Of a DNA stretch of 64,000 nt, positions 42,056 through 53,988 are shown piece by piece. Source of the stretch: Amborella trichopoda (taxonomy: Eukaryota; Streptophyta; Magnoliopsida; Amborellales; Amborellaceae); contig NW_006497560.1 in the NCBI RefSeq assembly GCF_000471905.2, forward strand, positions 2,114,972 to 2,178,971. Reading direction: 5' to 3'. The first letter of the stretch is position 1. Each line of letters starts with the position of its first letter. The position numbers and the translations under genes were made by a program. Below the pieces are notes generated by a model, which searched no databases, was not told where the DNA came from, and saw nothing but the letters and a program-made list of their open reading frames with translations.

Positions 42056-45000
42056 TGTTAGCTTCATTTGTTTATATTTTCTTCTTGACTTTTTTGTTGA
42101 AGGGTATTGTTCGACACTTGTTACCCTCGATGCACATAAGGAGAGAGCGGTTTACAACCTGGGTCCATAAGTACTAAAATGCCTATGGACCATGGAAGCA
42201 GTAGGCGAATAAGCCCCCATTCAGAGCATATTCTCGACGATCCCAGAATGGCCACAAAATGATTGAAAACATGGCTAAGGGCCTCTTAAGAACGCCTGCC
42301 AAGTTTAGCTGCAATCCGATGAAGTTAAAGCAGATCTGAGTTCAAACAATTTTCAAAATTCTGCCTCTAACACTTAAAGGAAGACCCTGTAAATACCGCC
42401 CTATCATTGGAGCTTCGAACGACCACCAAACCACTTCCATTGGATTCAGAATGTCTGAAATCTCCCAGAGACCAAGTTTCGGGTCATTCAGACGATGCTT
42501 CTGGACCATTATGTGGCCAACATACCAAAAATGGGTATGCCTCACGCAATCCTGGTGCACCCTCGGTGAACCAGCTTCCATTTATGGAAACTGTGTTATC
42601 CAATTATGGGCTGAAGTTTCCATGACCATATCTCCTTCATCTCGAGTCAGATCGAGGCCAAAGATGTTCGTCTCATCAGCCCGAGCATTTTGATATACTG
42701 CATGCCCACCGGCATAACGTGAGCTAAAAAACTCGAAGAGAGAAGATCTCCATGGGAAAGCAAAAGTTGCAGGAATTTTAAGAAGTCCCTTTTGATCTAA
42801 CAACCGTATCACAGCGCCTGCATACTCGATGGACCTAAAAACAGAGGCATCGCGACCGTAGGGTCAGAACCTTCATTCGGGCCAAACCTCACGCATGTTG
42901 AACAGCCAGATTTAATGTATTTCAAGAACAAAGATGAGGCAATTTTTTGGCAACAGGAATCTCAACTCTGGCCAAAATTCCCTAATTGAGAAAGTGGTCA
43001 TTTGAGCACTAAATTGAGCCATTCTTATTGCAAAATGATCAGGGCGACTTGCTCGACAATCTATAGTAAAGAAATCGAGGGAAACAATCACGAAACAAGC
43101 GCAATATCGGATCCAAGATTGTAAGTTTCTCCCGAAATTGGCCGCTTCAGGTTAGCGGCTCAAAACCTCGTTTCATGGGTCAAAATCTATACCAAAATGA
43201 CCACCACATTGAGCTCTACAAATATCTGATATTATTTTGGCTGGAAAGACCCGATGTCAGCCATGAGAAGTTCACGTGAGTTCATTGCCATGTTAGGGAT
43301 TGATATGAAATTACTCAGCTTGTTGTGGGTGAGGGGAAAAATTGTCTTTTTTGCCCCTTTTTTTCTAGTTTTTCTTTAATTCATTTTAATTGTATTTTTC
43401 AATAATTAGGTTAGTTTTTGAGCATCCACCCATGGTTTAGTGTTGCCTATATATACCCAGCATGTAATAACCAAAGGATCAGCTTCTGGGAGAGCTTCTT
43501 GATCCTTGATCTTGCTTCATTTAATTGAGATCAACGAGTATTCCCCTCGATTATTCTCCTTTGCCGTATGTTTGATAAAGAGGAGATAGAATATTTTTTC
43601 CATTGCCCCTGGTCTTAGTCACTGAACCAAGGACTATTAGATAATCTTATCCCTTCCCACGTGTGAGGTTTGGCCGTCGCCTTGCCTCTCTCTCTCTCTC
43701 TTTCCCTCTCCGCTTTCCTTCTCTCTCTTTCTCTCTCTGCCTCTTTCTCTCTCTCTTTCTCTTTCCCTCTCCTTCTCTCTCTTTCTCTCTCCATCTCATT
43801 ATCTCTCTTTCTTCTCTCTTTTCTCTCTCCTCTTTCTCTCTTTCTCTCCCCTTTTCTCTCTTCTCCCTATCCTCCTCCCTCTTTGTCTTTTTTATCCTTC
43901 TCTCCTTATCCCTCTTCTCCCTCTTTCTCTCTCCTTCCCCCATTTTCACTCTCTTTATTTGTCTCTCTCCTTCTTCCTCTTTCTCTCCCTTACTCTCCTT
44001 GTCTTTTCTTCCTCCTTTCTCTCTCTGCCTTCTCACTCTTATTTCTTCTTTCATCTCCTCTGTTTGTTCTCTCTCCTATCTCCTTCTTTTATCTTCCTCT
44101 TATCTCTCCCTCTCTCCTCTACGAATGGCAGTCAGGAGGCTTTTGCCCGAGTGACAGTCTCAGGTGCTGTCTCACCCTCTCTCTCTACTCTTTCCCTTCT
44201 TTGGGGTGGTGGTCAGAGCCTTTTCCATGTGGCAAGCCTTAGCCGCCGTCCCGTCTCTTCTTCTTCTTTCCTTCTTTCTTCCCTGAGCGACAGCTTGAAG
44301 GCCTTTCCCTGAGTGGCAGCGTCAGCCGCCGTCTCGCTTTCGCCCTTTCTTCCGACCTTCTCTCTCTCACCTCTCTTCCCCTTTCTTATTTTTCTCTTCC
44401 TTTATCTCTCTCTTTTCTCTTAACTCCTTTCTCTCTCCTTTCCTCTCTCTTTTTCTTTCCTTTCTCTCTTCCCCGAGTGGTGTCTTAGCCACCGTCTCGC
44501 CTTCTGCCTCTCCTTTTAAATCCCTCCCCTCTTTCTCTCTTCCTTCCTCTTTTTTCTCTTCTCTCTTCCCTGAGCGGCGGCTTAACCAATTCCTCACCCT
44601 TTTCTTTTCTCTCTCTCCATTATCTTAACTCTTTCTCTCTCCTCTTTCTATCTCTTCAAAATTCCCTCTCTCTCTTCCTTTCCCTTTTCTCTTTTCCCTC
44701 TTCGTCGAGTGGTAGCTTAGCAATTGCGTCGCCCTCTTCCTTTCTCTCTCTCTATCCTCTTAATTCTTCTCTCTCTTAAAAATTCATTCTCTCCTTTCCC
44801 TATTTCTCTCTCTATTCCCTTAACTCTTCTCCCTCTATTTTTCTCTGTTAAAAAAATCCTTCTCTCTACTTTCCCTCTTTCTCTCTCTTTATTCCCTTAA
44901 CTCTTCGTCCTCTCTTCTTTTTCTCTCTTAAAAAATCTTTCCCTCTCCCTTTTCCCTCTTCTCTATCCCTTTACTCGCTTAACTCCTTTCTCTCTCATTT

Positions 45001-45743
45001 CTCTTTTTTTCTCAAACATCCTCTCTTTATTTCTCTCAACTGCTCTTCAAAAGTACCATGTTCTCTCTTTCTCCCTACTCTCTCTATCTCTCTATATCTC
45101 TCTCCTTCTTTCGAAACCATTTCTCTTTCTCTTTTCCCTCTCTAAAATATCTCACTTTCCACTCTTTCAATTTTCTCTCTGTCTTTACCTTACATCTCTC
45201 TCAATCTCATTTTCTACTCTCCCCCCTCTTTCTTTCTCTCTCTCTATAATCTCCTTACCTTCTCCTTAGCTCACACTTTTCTCTTCCTTCTCTCATCCCC
45301 TATTGATCCCTCTCTACTTCTTACTCATTTTCATTTTCATTTTTCTCCATTTCTCTCCCTCGAGCACGTACGAATGTGTGATAACCTAAAAGACAAGACG
45401 AGGTCCCCTGATCCACTTGTTTGGACATTTTATGTGTGTGTGTGTGACAACACGAAAGAAGCAACGAGGTCAAGGGAGGTGAGTCCAAACCAGTCTCAGA
45501 CTTGGGAGGTTTTTTTCGTGATCTAAGAGGGTGCCCACGTGAGCCAGCTTGAGCGTGTCACGGACCCACTGGAGGTAAGTCCCACCTCACAATCTTAATT
45601 CCTTTCTCACTAGTTGGTACCCTTCTCGTGTCCTCTCCACGTGGTTTCCGAGAGAGAGATCTCCTGTCCTAGGTCCATCGCAAACCCAAAGCCATGCCAC
45701 CAAGTCATCTCAACTTGGAGGGAAAGATCGAGGTACCTAACCA
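42056..45743 (+). repeat. LTR 1 of Tat-lineage gypsy DNA
   Basis: Homologous to 53989-57319 at the start (TGTTAGCTTCAT against TGTAGACCTTCAT), the middle (GAGCATCCACCCATG near 43420 and 55272) and the end (GAGATCGAGGY). A TATA box TATATATACCC lies near 43450, followed about 180 bases later by long CT-rich DNA. The end is set just before the primer site. Confidence 0.75.
43680..45300. repeat. 1.6-kb polypyrimidine tract within LTR 1
   Basis: Almost continuous C/T on the plus strand. A GC-rich motif of the form GAGTGGYRGCTTAGCCGCCGTC interrupts it at irregular intervals (about 44225, 44310, 44475, 44570, 44705). Long ORFs here are low-complexity artefacts. Confidence 0.9.
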
Positions 45744-45746
45744 GCC

Positions 45747-45765
45747 TGGCGACTCCACAGGGGAC
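45747..45765 (+). other. Primer binding site after LTR 1
   Basis: TGGCGACTCCACAGGGGAC. The same site follows LTR 2 with three differences. The TGG start and position right after the LTR identify it; the tRNA is probably not tRNA-Met, and tRNA-Arg is my tentative guess from Tat/Ogre elements. Confidence 0.75.
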
Positions 45766-46564
45766 ACGCTACCCCTTTGTCTGATCGTTCTCGCTTGATC
45801 TCCCTTTCTTTCCTTCATGCTTTTCACACACACACATGGCGCGGGGTTGTGCAACCCCTTTATTCGAGTCAGGGATTTCATAATCGTCGCACTCGTGAGT
45901 CCCCCTCCTCGAGAATAGGTTCCACGAACCGCATTCCGGACCTTTCTTTTGAGTGTCGACTAAGTGTCGCGCTCCCGAGTCCTCACTCGGATTGAGGTGA
46001 GGAGGGATGTAAAAATCCCTTGCTCCCTACCTTTCAGCATTGGTGGACCATCTGCCAAAGCCTCCTGCATTGGTGGCACATCAACCACCTCACGTTGCAT
46101 GCACCTTGCCATCGACAAGTCCCTTGCTGGTCCCACTACTCGGGGCAGCCAGAAGGTAGCCCCTACCTCTCCCACGATTAGTAGGTCACCTGCCATCACT
46201 CCAGTGGGTTGTAGTAGGGCAACCGCTCACCCTCTTACACCTCGAGTCTCTGAAGCAAGGGTCTCGATACACCGAGGAGGAGGTTCAAGGACCTTCGCCT
46301 CTCAAACACTTATCAAAGCTCATGGTTCATCCACTCGAGCCACACCTCGAGGCAACCCTCAAGTTGCTTCGGGTCACCTACAGGGCTCGGGTCTTCTTGG
46401 ACCTGGCCCTGCACAATATGATCATGTACATAGCACCACTCCGGGCAGCTACGTCGCTGCAATCTCCAAGACACACAAGAGGCGACCTCCTCATTGACCC
46501 TCTCCGTACAAGCATGCTCATCTTGTGGAGAATGCTCACAAGGCCACTTCTTCACGCACACTAA
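45766..46564 (+). pseudogene. Gag leader and N-terminal gag region, truncated (copy 1)
   Basis: An ORF at 45964-46497 (177 codons) is homologous in frame to the ORF at 57716-58261: shared KA.GS.TRATPRG, then a GPGP/RPGP motif and an HKRRPPH/HMRRPSRP end. The region is rich in Ser, Thr, Arg and Pro and contains no known domain. Homology to copy 2 fades near 46560 where another repeat begins, so the rest of gag is lost or displaced. Conservation of frame between two diverged copies suggests the region was once translated, as an N-terminal extension of gag or a separate leader ORF. Confidence 0.6.
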
Positions 46565-47042
46565 TGTTGGTGGGTTCTTGATTCTCTCTGTGTGACGGAG
46601 GCAGAAACCCTCTCACAAACTACCGCGGAGGTTTGACGCTTGGAGGACGCACAGACTCTCCTGCTTGCGGATAGGAGGCTGATGGTGAGAGAGATTTTAG
46701 TGACTAGAGCGCGAACGCTCTTGCGCCGCTTTGGAAGTTCGGGGACTCGCCTTGGCGGATGACCCTCTTAGAGCAATTACGAAGCCCTCCGGCTGTTCGT
46801 CAGCACGATTTGGATGGGATCCCTCTTCAGGTTCTTAACCTCTCTCCTCTCACCTTCACTATGCTATTGGGATGGGATCCAGATATCCCTCCTCCTTGGT
46901 CACCCTCTTGGGGGAGTTGCTGGCCACTGAGGCAGGGAGTGGGAAAACTTGCGGGTTGAGGCCTGCAGGTTTGCTCGTGTCCGCAAGCTTGCAGGTAGAC
47001 GCACGCTGTCATGCCGGTGGAGTCGCACACGGAAGTGGGAGT

Positions 47043-47044
<2 letters not shown>

Positions 47045-47138
<94 letters not shown>
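47045..47138. repeat. (GA)n microsatellite at the edge of the gap
   Basis: More than 40 perfect GA units run into the N stretch, so the true length is unknown and the repeat probably caused the gap. Confidence 0.97.
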
Positions 47139-48030
47139 NNNNNNNNNNNNNNNNNNNNNNNNNNNNNNNNNNNNNNNNNNNNNNNNNNNNNNNNNNNNNN
47201 NNNNNNNNNNNNNNNNNNNNNNNNNNNNNNNNNNNNNNNNNNNNNNNNNNNNNNNNNNNNNNNNNNNNNNNNNNNNNNNNNNNNNNNNNNNNNNNNNNNN
47301 NNNNNNNNNNNNNNNNNNNNNNNNNNNNNNNNNNNNNNNNNNNNNNNNNNNNNNNNNNNNNNNNNNNNNNNNNNNNNNNNNNNNNNNNNNNNNNNNNNNN
47401 NNNNNNNNNNNNNNNNNNNNNNNNNNNNNNNNNNNNNNNNNNNNNNNNNNNNNNNNNNNNNNNNNNNNNNNNNNNNNNNNNNNNNNNNNNNNNNNNNNNN
47501 NNNNNNNNNNNNNNNNNNNNNNNNNNNNNNNNNNNNNNNNNNNNNNNNNNNNNNNNNNNNNNNNNNNNNNNNNNNNNNNNNNNNNNNNNNNNNNNNNNNN
47601 NNNNNNNNNNNNNNNNNNNNNNNNNNNNNNNNNNNNNNNNNNNNNNNNNNNNNNNNNNNNNNNNNNNNNNNNNNNNNNNNNNNNNNNNNNNNNNNNNNNN
47701 NNNNNNNNNNNNNNNNNNNNNNNNNNNNNNNNNNNNNNNNNNNNNNNNNNNNNNNNNNNNNNNNNNNNNNNNNNNNNNNNNNNNNNNNNNNNNNNNNNNN
47801 NNNNNNNNNNNNNNNNNNNNNNNNNNNNNNNNNNNNNNNNNNNNNNNNNNNNNNNNNNNNNNNNNNNNNNNNNNNNNNNNNNNNNNNNNNNNNNNNNNNN
47901 NNNNNNNNNNNNNNNNNNNNNNNNNNNNNNNNNNNNNNNNNNNNNNNNNNNNNNNNNNNNNNNNNNNNNNNNNNNNNNNNNNNNNNNNNNNNNNNNNNNN
48001 NNNNNNNNNNNNNNNNNNNNNNNNNNNNNN
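47139..48030. other. Assembly gap (run of N)
   Basis: 892 undetermined bases inside the LTR-like repeat. Confidence 1.
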
Positions 48031-49460
48031 GCTCATGGGACTGCACACTCAGGGGTATCCTCACTCTCTCAAAGTTTTCTCTCTCCCTCTCTCTCTCCTT
48101 TCCCATAGAGACTAGGCGCTCACAAAGAAAGACAAGCTAACAAGTGAAATCTAGCCTTGATTCTTCCTAGCCTTTAGGGGTAATGGAGCTTGCAAAGAGG
48201 GAGTTTTCGAGTCTTCCTCTCTTTTTTACAAGTGAGTTAAACTTGCTTATATAGAGGATTCACCAAACAGGGATGAACGCGCAATAGTCAAGCTTAATTA
48301 CAATTAAGAAAATTCAAAACAAATCCAAAAATTAGGCGCAAATGACCAAAATGTGCTTTTGATCTTTTGCCCAAATGACGAGACCATCCATGCACGCAGG
48401 TTGCTTTGCCATGAGAAGACCTTGGAAGCTGGTATTGCAACTTGTGGCAACTGTTCAGCTGTTTCAGCAACATATGCTCGTTCTTATCTCAATTGTGAGC
48501 ATTTTGATGCTCTTCAGTCGTGTTGTGGTGACGTTTTTCCCCATGGTGAAAGTAAGGCCATTTTTACGAACTTTGTCTACTAATGCGTCTTTGAGCTGCA
48601 TCGTTTTGTCTCCTGGCTATGCTTGCAAGTCAAAGAGGAGGCTACTGCAGTCGTTTTGCACCACGTTTGGGCTGATTTGGTGTAGATTTGCACCTTTACC
48701 TAATTTGGAAGGTTACCGAAGAAAGGGATCCTGATAACCTGCTGGATTTGCTTCTTTGGTGACCTGAGGACTTGCATTCATCGAACCATGGATTGAATGC
48801 AAGAGTTGTACTAGAATGTTGCTCTTTGTGAGGCGGTTCTATTTTAATCCACGACCTGGATATTGAGCTATGCTTCACCAAATGTGGAGTTTGTTGAACC
48901 CTGTTTTTTCCTTGGTTTCCCCGGTCACTTTCCTCTTCAGAGCAATAGGGGTTCTCGATCATGCCACAATGTGTTCCATAGGTCAAAATGATGGGGCTGG
49001 TGTGATCTGGGACATGTCAACGTTTCAGCTCTGTCTAGTTTCGGAGGAAGGTGTCATGGTTTGGCGAAGTTAGAAAACATCTTAGTAGTCCCCATTTTCA
49101 GGACTGGTTTGGTGAAAGCGCACTGCGTTATGGTAAAACTCATGAGTTGTAAGGCTGCATGAGCGTAGACCCTGTTAGGGAGATTTGATTGGGCCCAAAT
49201 TTGGTTATCGAGGGTTTTTCGATGTTCTGAGCACAATGGCGGTGGTCTGGTCCCTTGTTGCAGCTGCTAGCATAGGGCTACAGTGAAGGGTCCTTCTTTG
49301 GTGCTAGGGAATTACACCCAGGTCACTAGGTTGGAGGCTTTATTTTTGGTACAATCTTGGCCTGCAGGTGTTTCGTGAACTCGCGAGACCAGACTGTTGC
49401 TGGCTCTGTCCTTATTCACATGGGCTCATGAAAGTATGTAAAAAATGACGTACAACAACA

Positions 49461-49954
49461 TGACTCGACGGATGTTGTGCTTCAAGAGAAGTGAGACGAG
49501 CAACATTCAAAAAAATGTAATGTTGTAGCTCCTCTAATGAATCCTTGCCAATACGTGTTTATTGTCTCTCGATCAATGTTTTTTTACCTGATCACTAGCA
49601 CATCGCAATCCTTGAGGGGTAGACCTTGCTGAGCTTTTCCCTTGACCGGGGGCAATCAAAGTGGTTTCTAGTGGTCCGATGCCTTGTTGTGGGGCTTTCT
49701 TCAGGTTCCGTCAGAATCCGTTTTCTTTTTTTGGGAGGTCACGCTGATTGTTTGCCTTCAACGAGCTTACGAATTTTTTGCCAATGCGAACTCCTGATTT
49801 TCCAGCCAGTGGGGGCCCTTCTGATGAGATTTATCCCATTTTGACTAGGGAGGTCGTGCCGTTTCAGTTGGCAGGGGCCCTTCTTGTGAGCTTTTACCCT
49901 GTCCAAATAGAAACTCCAGGAGAAAACAAGGTACATATTAGCTTATGTCCTACA
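49461..49954. other. Non-coding interior of the gypsy DNA, before the minisatellites
   Basis: Two related GAT/CGTGCCGTTTCAG...GGGGCCCTTCT blocks (near 49800-49825 and 49857-49885) suggest an early tandem duplication. No coding domain was found. Confidence 0.4.
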
Positions 49955-50400
49955 TGTCCCGTTGGGGGGCTCCCGAATTACTCAGACATGAAAGGAGGAT
50001 GGCCTTCGAGGCGGTCCCATTTTAGGGGACTTCACCTTGGATGCTTGAAGATTGGTGGAGGAAGAAAAGGCAAGCAAGGTACCTCTTTGGCTTACGTCCT
50101 ATTGGTCGAGTTGGGGGTCTCTCGAATTACCCAAACTCGGTAGGAAGATGGCCTCTGAGGCGGTCCCATTTTAGGGGACTTCACCCTAGATGCTGGAGTT
50201 TGATGAGAAGAACGACAGGCAAGGTATCTCTTTGGCTTACGTCTGACTGGTCCAGTAGGGGGTCTCCCGAATTACCCAGACTCAGTAGGAGGATGACCTC
50301 TGAAGCGGTCCCATTTTAGGGGACTTCACCCTGGCTGCGAGAGTTTGATGGAAGAGAAGATGAGGAGAGGATTTTATTTTATTTTATTTTTTTTTGATGT
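49955..50400. repeat. ~147-bp tandem repeat, three units
   Basis: The block GCGGTCCCATTTTAGGGGAC recurs at 50011, 50160 and 50305. Units share GGGGGTCTCCCGAATTACCC, the following CTCAGTAGGAGGATG and the TTTGGCTTACGTC ends. Confidence 0.9.
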
Positions 50401-50439
50401 GGCGGCACTAAGGCTCGGGAGAAAAAAAGGTGACACTGG

Positions 50440-50885
50440 GGCTGAAAAACTTGTTTGAAAGGAACTAGGGCCTGCTTTGTTTTTAAGGCACTAGGGCCCA
50501 GAATATTTTGAAGGCACTGAGGCCTGGATTATTTGAAGGCACTGGGGCCCGGAGTTTTTGATGGCACTGGGGCCCAGATTTTTTTGGATGGCACTGGGGC
50601 TAGATTTTTTTGGAAGGCATTGGGGCCTTAATTTTTTTGATGGCACTAAGGCTTGGAATTTTTTTAGAAGACACTGGGGCTTAGATGTTTTTTAGAAGGG
50701 ACTAAGGCCTGGATTTTTTCTGGAAGGCACTGGGGCCTGGATTTAATTTGAAGGCACTGGGCCTAGATTGTTTTGAAAGGCACAGGGGCCTAGATTTCTT
50801 TTCAAGGCACTGGGACCCAGACGTTTTTGGAAGGCACTGGGACCTAGATTTTTTTAGAAGGAACTGGGGCCTGGAGGGAGGATGT
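50440..50885. repeat. Minisatellite based on AAGGCACTGGGGCCTGGATT
   Basis: More than a dozen imperfect units of about 25-40 bases. It follows the ~147-bp array within 50 bases but shares no sequence with it. Confidence 0.92.
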
Positions 50886-51480
50886 TTGGTCCAAAGGCCA
50901 GAAGACGGAGGCTCGGTCCAGGCGCCCTTTTCATGATTTCACCTGGACCGAGCTGATATGGTGCCAGCAAAGTGGTTTTCACGATATCCTTTATTGGGGC
51001 ACTTTTACCCCTGACTTCGAGGTGACATCCACCCATTGGTTTTCGCTCTTACTCATGGCGCCCTTTGTGGGTTTTCACCATGCCCGGACTTTTTTTTTTC
51101 TTAGGACTCTTTTACTCATGGCTTTGTGGCCATGCCCTCCTATCATTTTACTTATGGTGCCCTTTGCAGGTTTTCACCATGCCCTTGTTTTTGTTTTGGG
51201 CGATTTTACCCATAGCCCTTTTTTTAGCTATGTCCGTTTGAAGCACTTTTACTTTTACTCGCGATGGTTGCCATCGCGCCCGGCTTCTTCTTTTATTTTT
51301 TGACGGGGGAGAGGGGTTACCAGTGTAGTGAACCTTTACAGAGGAGTCTTGAGAGTCTTGAGGGTGTGGCCCTACCTCGGGTTGATTATAGCGGCTGATG
51401 GTCGAGGCAGGGGGTCTTCTTTCCCATTTTTTATTTTTATTTTTATTTTATTTTTTTCTGTATTGCCCCAAAGAGTAGCT
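50886..51480. other. Non-coding interior with a CCCTTTG.GGGTTTTCACC repeat
   Basis: The string GCGCCCTTTGTGGGTTTTCACCATGCCC-like motif (first 20 bases at 51058-51077) recurs near 51160. An AT-rich stretch (TTATTTTTATTTTTATTTTA) is at about 51431. No gene was found. Confidence 0.5.
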
Positions 51481-51539
51481 TTATTGTAACCCAGGTAGTT
51501 CATGCCCACACAGGTTCGATGATGGTGGTGTTCGCGGGA

Positions 51540-52010
51540 GGTGTTGGATGGTGCTTGTGGTGGTGGAGTGTTGGAAGCAGCCGCGGGGAGGTGGAATGAA
51601 GGTGGGCACCCACGGGGATGAAGTGAAAGTGGGACCCATGGGGGGGAAGTGAAGTGGCACCCGGGGGGGTGGTGAGAGGAAGGACTCGTGGGGGGTGTAC
51701 TGAAGATGGTACCCATGGGGTGGGAGAATGAAGATGATACCCGCGGCGGGTGGTATGAAGAAGGCAACCGTGGGGGAAGAGTGAAGTGGCATCCATGGGG
51801 GGAGAGTGAAGTGGCACCCGCGGGGGGTGGAGTGAAGATGGGACCCACGGGGGGTAGAATGAAGAAGGCACCAGCAAGGGGTGGAGTGAAGATGATACCT
51901 GAGGGGGGGGGGGGGTTGTGAAGTGCAGAAGGCACCCCCGGGGAGTGGTGAAGAAGGCACCCGCGGGGGAAGTGAAGAAGGCACCCATGGGGAGTGCAAT
52001 GATGAGCTGC
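51540..52010. repeat. G-rich minisatellite, GGCACCCGYGGGGGGTGRAG units
   Basis: About a dozen units of roughly 35-42 bases. The 250-codon minus-strand ORF over it (52124-51372) reads PPRVPSS-type repeats and is a by-product of the unit length, not evidence for a gene. Confidence 0.92.
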
Positions 52011-53988
52011 CCCGAAGAAAGCATGCTTAGAGAGGCGGCACTCGGCTTTTGAGGCACCTGCATGTTGGGGCGAGATCAGATGGAGAGTTCCATGTGGATG
52101 GTGATGTCTTGGCACAAGATCCATTTGAGTGATCTACTGATAATGCCAGGTTGGTAGCATGTCGGCGTGAGATTTGACCTGACGCTTCGTGAGCAACGTC
52201 TGGTAGGTGAGGTGTGGGAAGGTTTAAATGTCACAGTCAACGAGGCACCGTTGTGGTGACACGTGGCCGAGCAGCTGGGTGGCATGCTGCTCAGGAAGCA
52301 GCAAGCTTTGAGTAGCTTAGGCCCTTTAAAAGGGGGCTTGGCATGAGAGCGTCAGGGCAGCTTTTTTTTTCCTTTGTGACGAAGTCCCTCTTCTTGATGC
52401 TCCTTTGTGTGGTGGCAGTGCGGAGACTTCATTTTCTTTGAATAATTTGGCCGGTGAGCGATGCCCACTGTGGGGGCTGACTGCTTGATACTAGCCTTTG
52501 GGGTGTGCGCAGGCATTGAGCATCCTTGTGAAGGCATTCACGCGCATGGAAGTGACGTTGAACATGTGACAGAGGGCAAGCTTATTGCTCCGGAGTTCCT
52601 CTGTTTATGCAGGACCCATGGCTTACGGCTCAAAGCCACGTATAAGGCGCTGGGGTCCTGTCATCCTCATCGGAGGATGAGTTGAAGGAGGAGGTGCTCC
52701 TTGTCCTCTTCAAGTCTTACTTGAAGAGATAGACGCAAACTCTTGACAGTCATCACCATGAGAAAGCGGTGGACCCTTGAATGGGGGAGGGTTTATTTTG
52801 GAACTGATGTACTTCCTTGTAGTTATCGGTTTGTTGAAATCACAATTCTGGAATCTTTTTGTTCACATAATAAAAACCCTCCATTGCAGTGATATCTCCT
52901 TCTTTTTCTTGTGCTGTTGTGTGTTGCTCTCCTTTTTTTTGTGGGCCAGTGCAGTTCTTATCCCCGCTGATGATGGTGATAAGGAATGGCCGATGAATTG
53001 CCCCTTGTGCCCATGGGGTGATTGCTGCTTGCTGTGTGATGATGGATGGGAAGCCCTTGCGGGTATTCATCCCAACCTTAGGGAAATGCATTGTTGTCGA
53101 TTTTTGCAAGAACCCACATTTTATTTATTTTTGGACTGCAAGGGGGTCCTATATGTGGGCTGGACAAGGAACGAGGTTCGCTTGCCCGCGAAGCATAGTG
53201 GTGCAGAGGCGTGCCCCGGGCACTCTGAGTGGGACAGTGTTGTAGGCGTGCCCCGGGGGCTCTCAACTTCATTTGGAAGATGATAGGCATGCCATTCCTA
53301 TCGGGCTACATCATGCATGCAGCAGTTAATGCTAGGCTATAGAGGCAACGTCGACATCATACAACGGTTTAATTAGTGCGTCCTCGGGACTGAACGTAAT
53401 CTTTTGCACGTGTGGCATGTGCTTCGCGTGCAGTTCGTACGATCGTACCTTCGAGGCACATGGCCCTGGCTCTTAGGATGCTTCGATTCACATGACGGTG
53501 CTTCGGTGTTTCTCCTTAGATGCCTTGCTTTGCATGTCGCCGTCGTTCCTCTGCAATTGGAGGGCGGGTCACCCGTCGATTGGCCCTTTTTGGCTGCCGG
53601 GCTTTATAAACGGAGGGGTGGTTTCTTTTTGCTCTTATACAGGGTCTGCACCCCCAGTAAGAGCAAACACCCTTCGTGCCTTCTTCTCAGGCCTCCTTTT
53701 GGGCATTCGCCTCTTTTCAAAGCAGCACTTTTGAGTAAGGATCATGGTCGATAGTAGTCCGTCCTCCCCACCAGGTAATGATGCTTGTTTGGGCCCGGGC
53801 ACTTGGCTGGTGCACTGCTTTCCTTTCTTGCGTTGATGCATCTTTATATTTTTTTTGACAGCGGGCATGCACGCAATGGTGGAAAGTTCACCGGCTTCAT
53901 CCTTCTTCCTGGTAGTGCCGCTGGTGCCACCCGGTTTTGAAGCATTTTCATCAAGGGGTGAAGAGGAGGAGTCCTTGTCTGGGGGTTA
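52011..53988. other. 3' non-coding part of gypsy interior copy 1, ending in a polypurine tract
   Basis: Short ORFs without domains, including 52777-53283 (168 codons, Cys/Trp-rich by chance). TTTAAAAGGGGGC near 52325 and TTATAAACGGAGGGG near 53605 could be promoter-like. GAAGAGGAGGAG (53960-53971) and TCTGGGGGTTA (53978-53988) directly precede the next LTR and fit a polypurine tract. Confidence 0.45.

Larger units (their letters stand above)
46565..49460 (-). repeat. LTR-like dispersed repeat, copy 2
   Basis: Homologous to 34874-36885, with extra (GA)n and an assembly gap. On the minus strand it starts TGTTGTTGTACGTCA and ends CCCACCAACA; TATA-like TCTATATAAGC is near 48248-48258. It interrupts the gag leader of the gypsy DNA. 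No matching target duplication was found, and the right flank does not resume the gag sequence, so a deletion may have followed. Confidence 0.55.

Noticed and set aside
43647-44312. ORFs of 117-190 codons on both strands in CT-rich DNA
   Set aside because: Ser/Leu/Phe or Arg/Glu/Lys repeats from a polypyrimidine tract in an LTR; low complexity, no domain.
46900-48115. Several 356-382-codon ORFs on both strands
   Set aside because: They run through (GA)n and the gap 47139-48030; no real protein sequence.
51372-52124. 250-codon minus-strand ORF rich in Pro, His and Ser
   Set aside because: It covers a G-rich minisatellite whose unit length keeps frames open; overlapping frames on the same strand are equally open.
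52777-53283. 168-codon ORF with many Cys and Trp
   Set aside because: No known family, lies in the non-coding 3' part of a gypsy interior, and several other frames overlap it.
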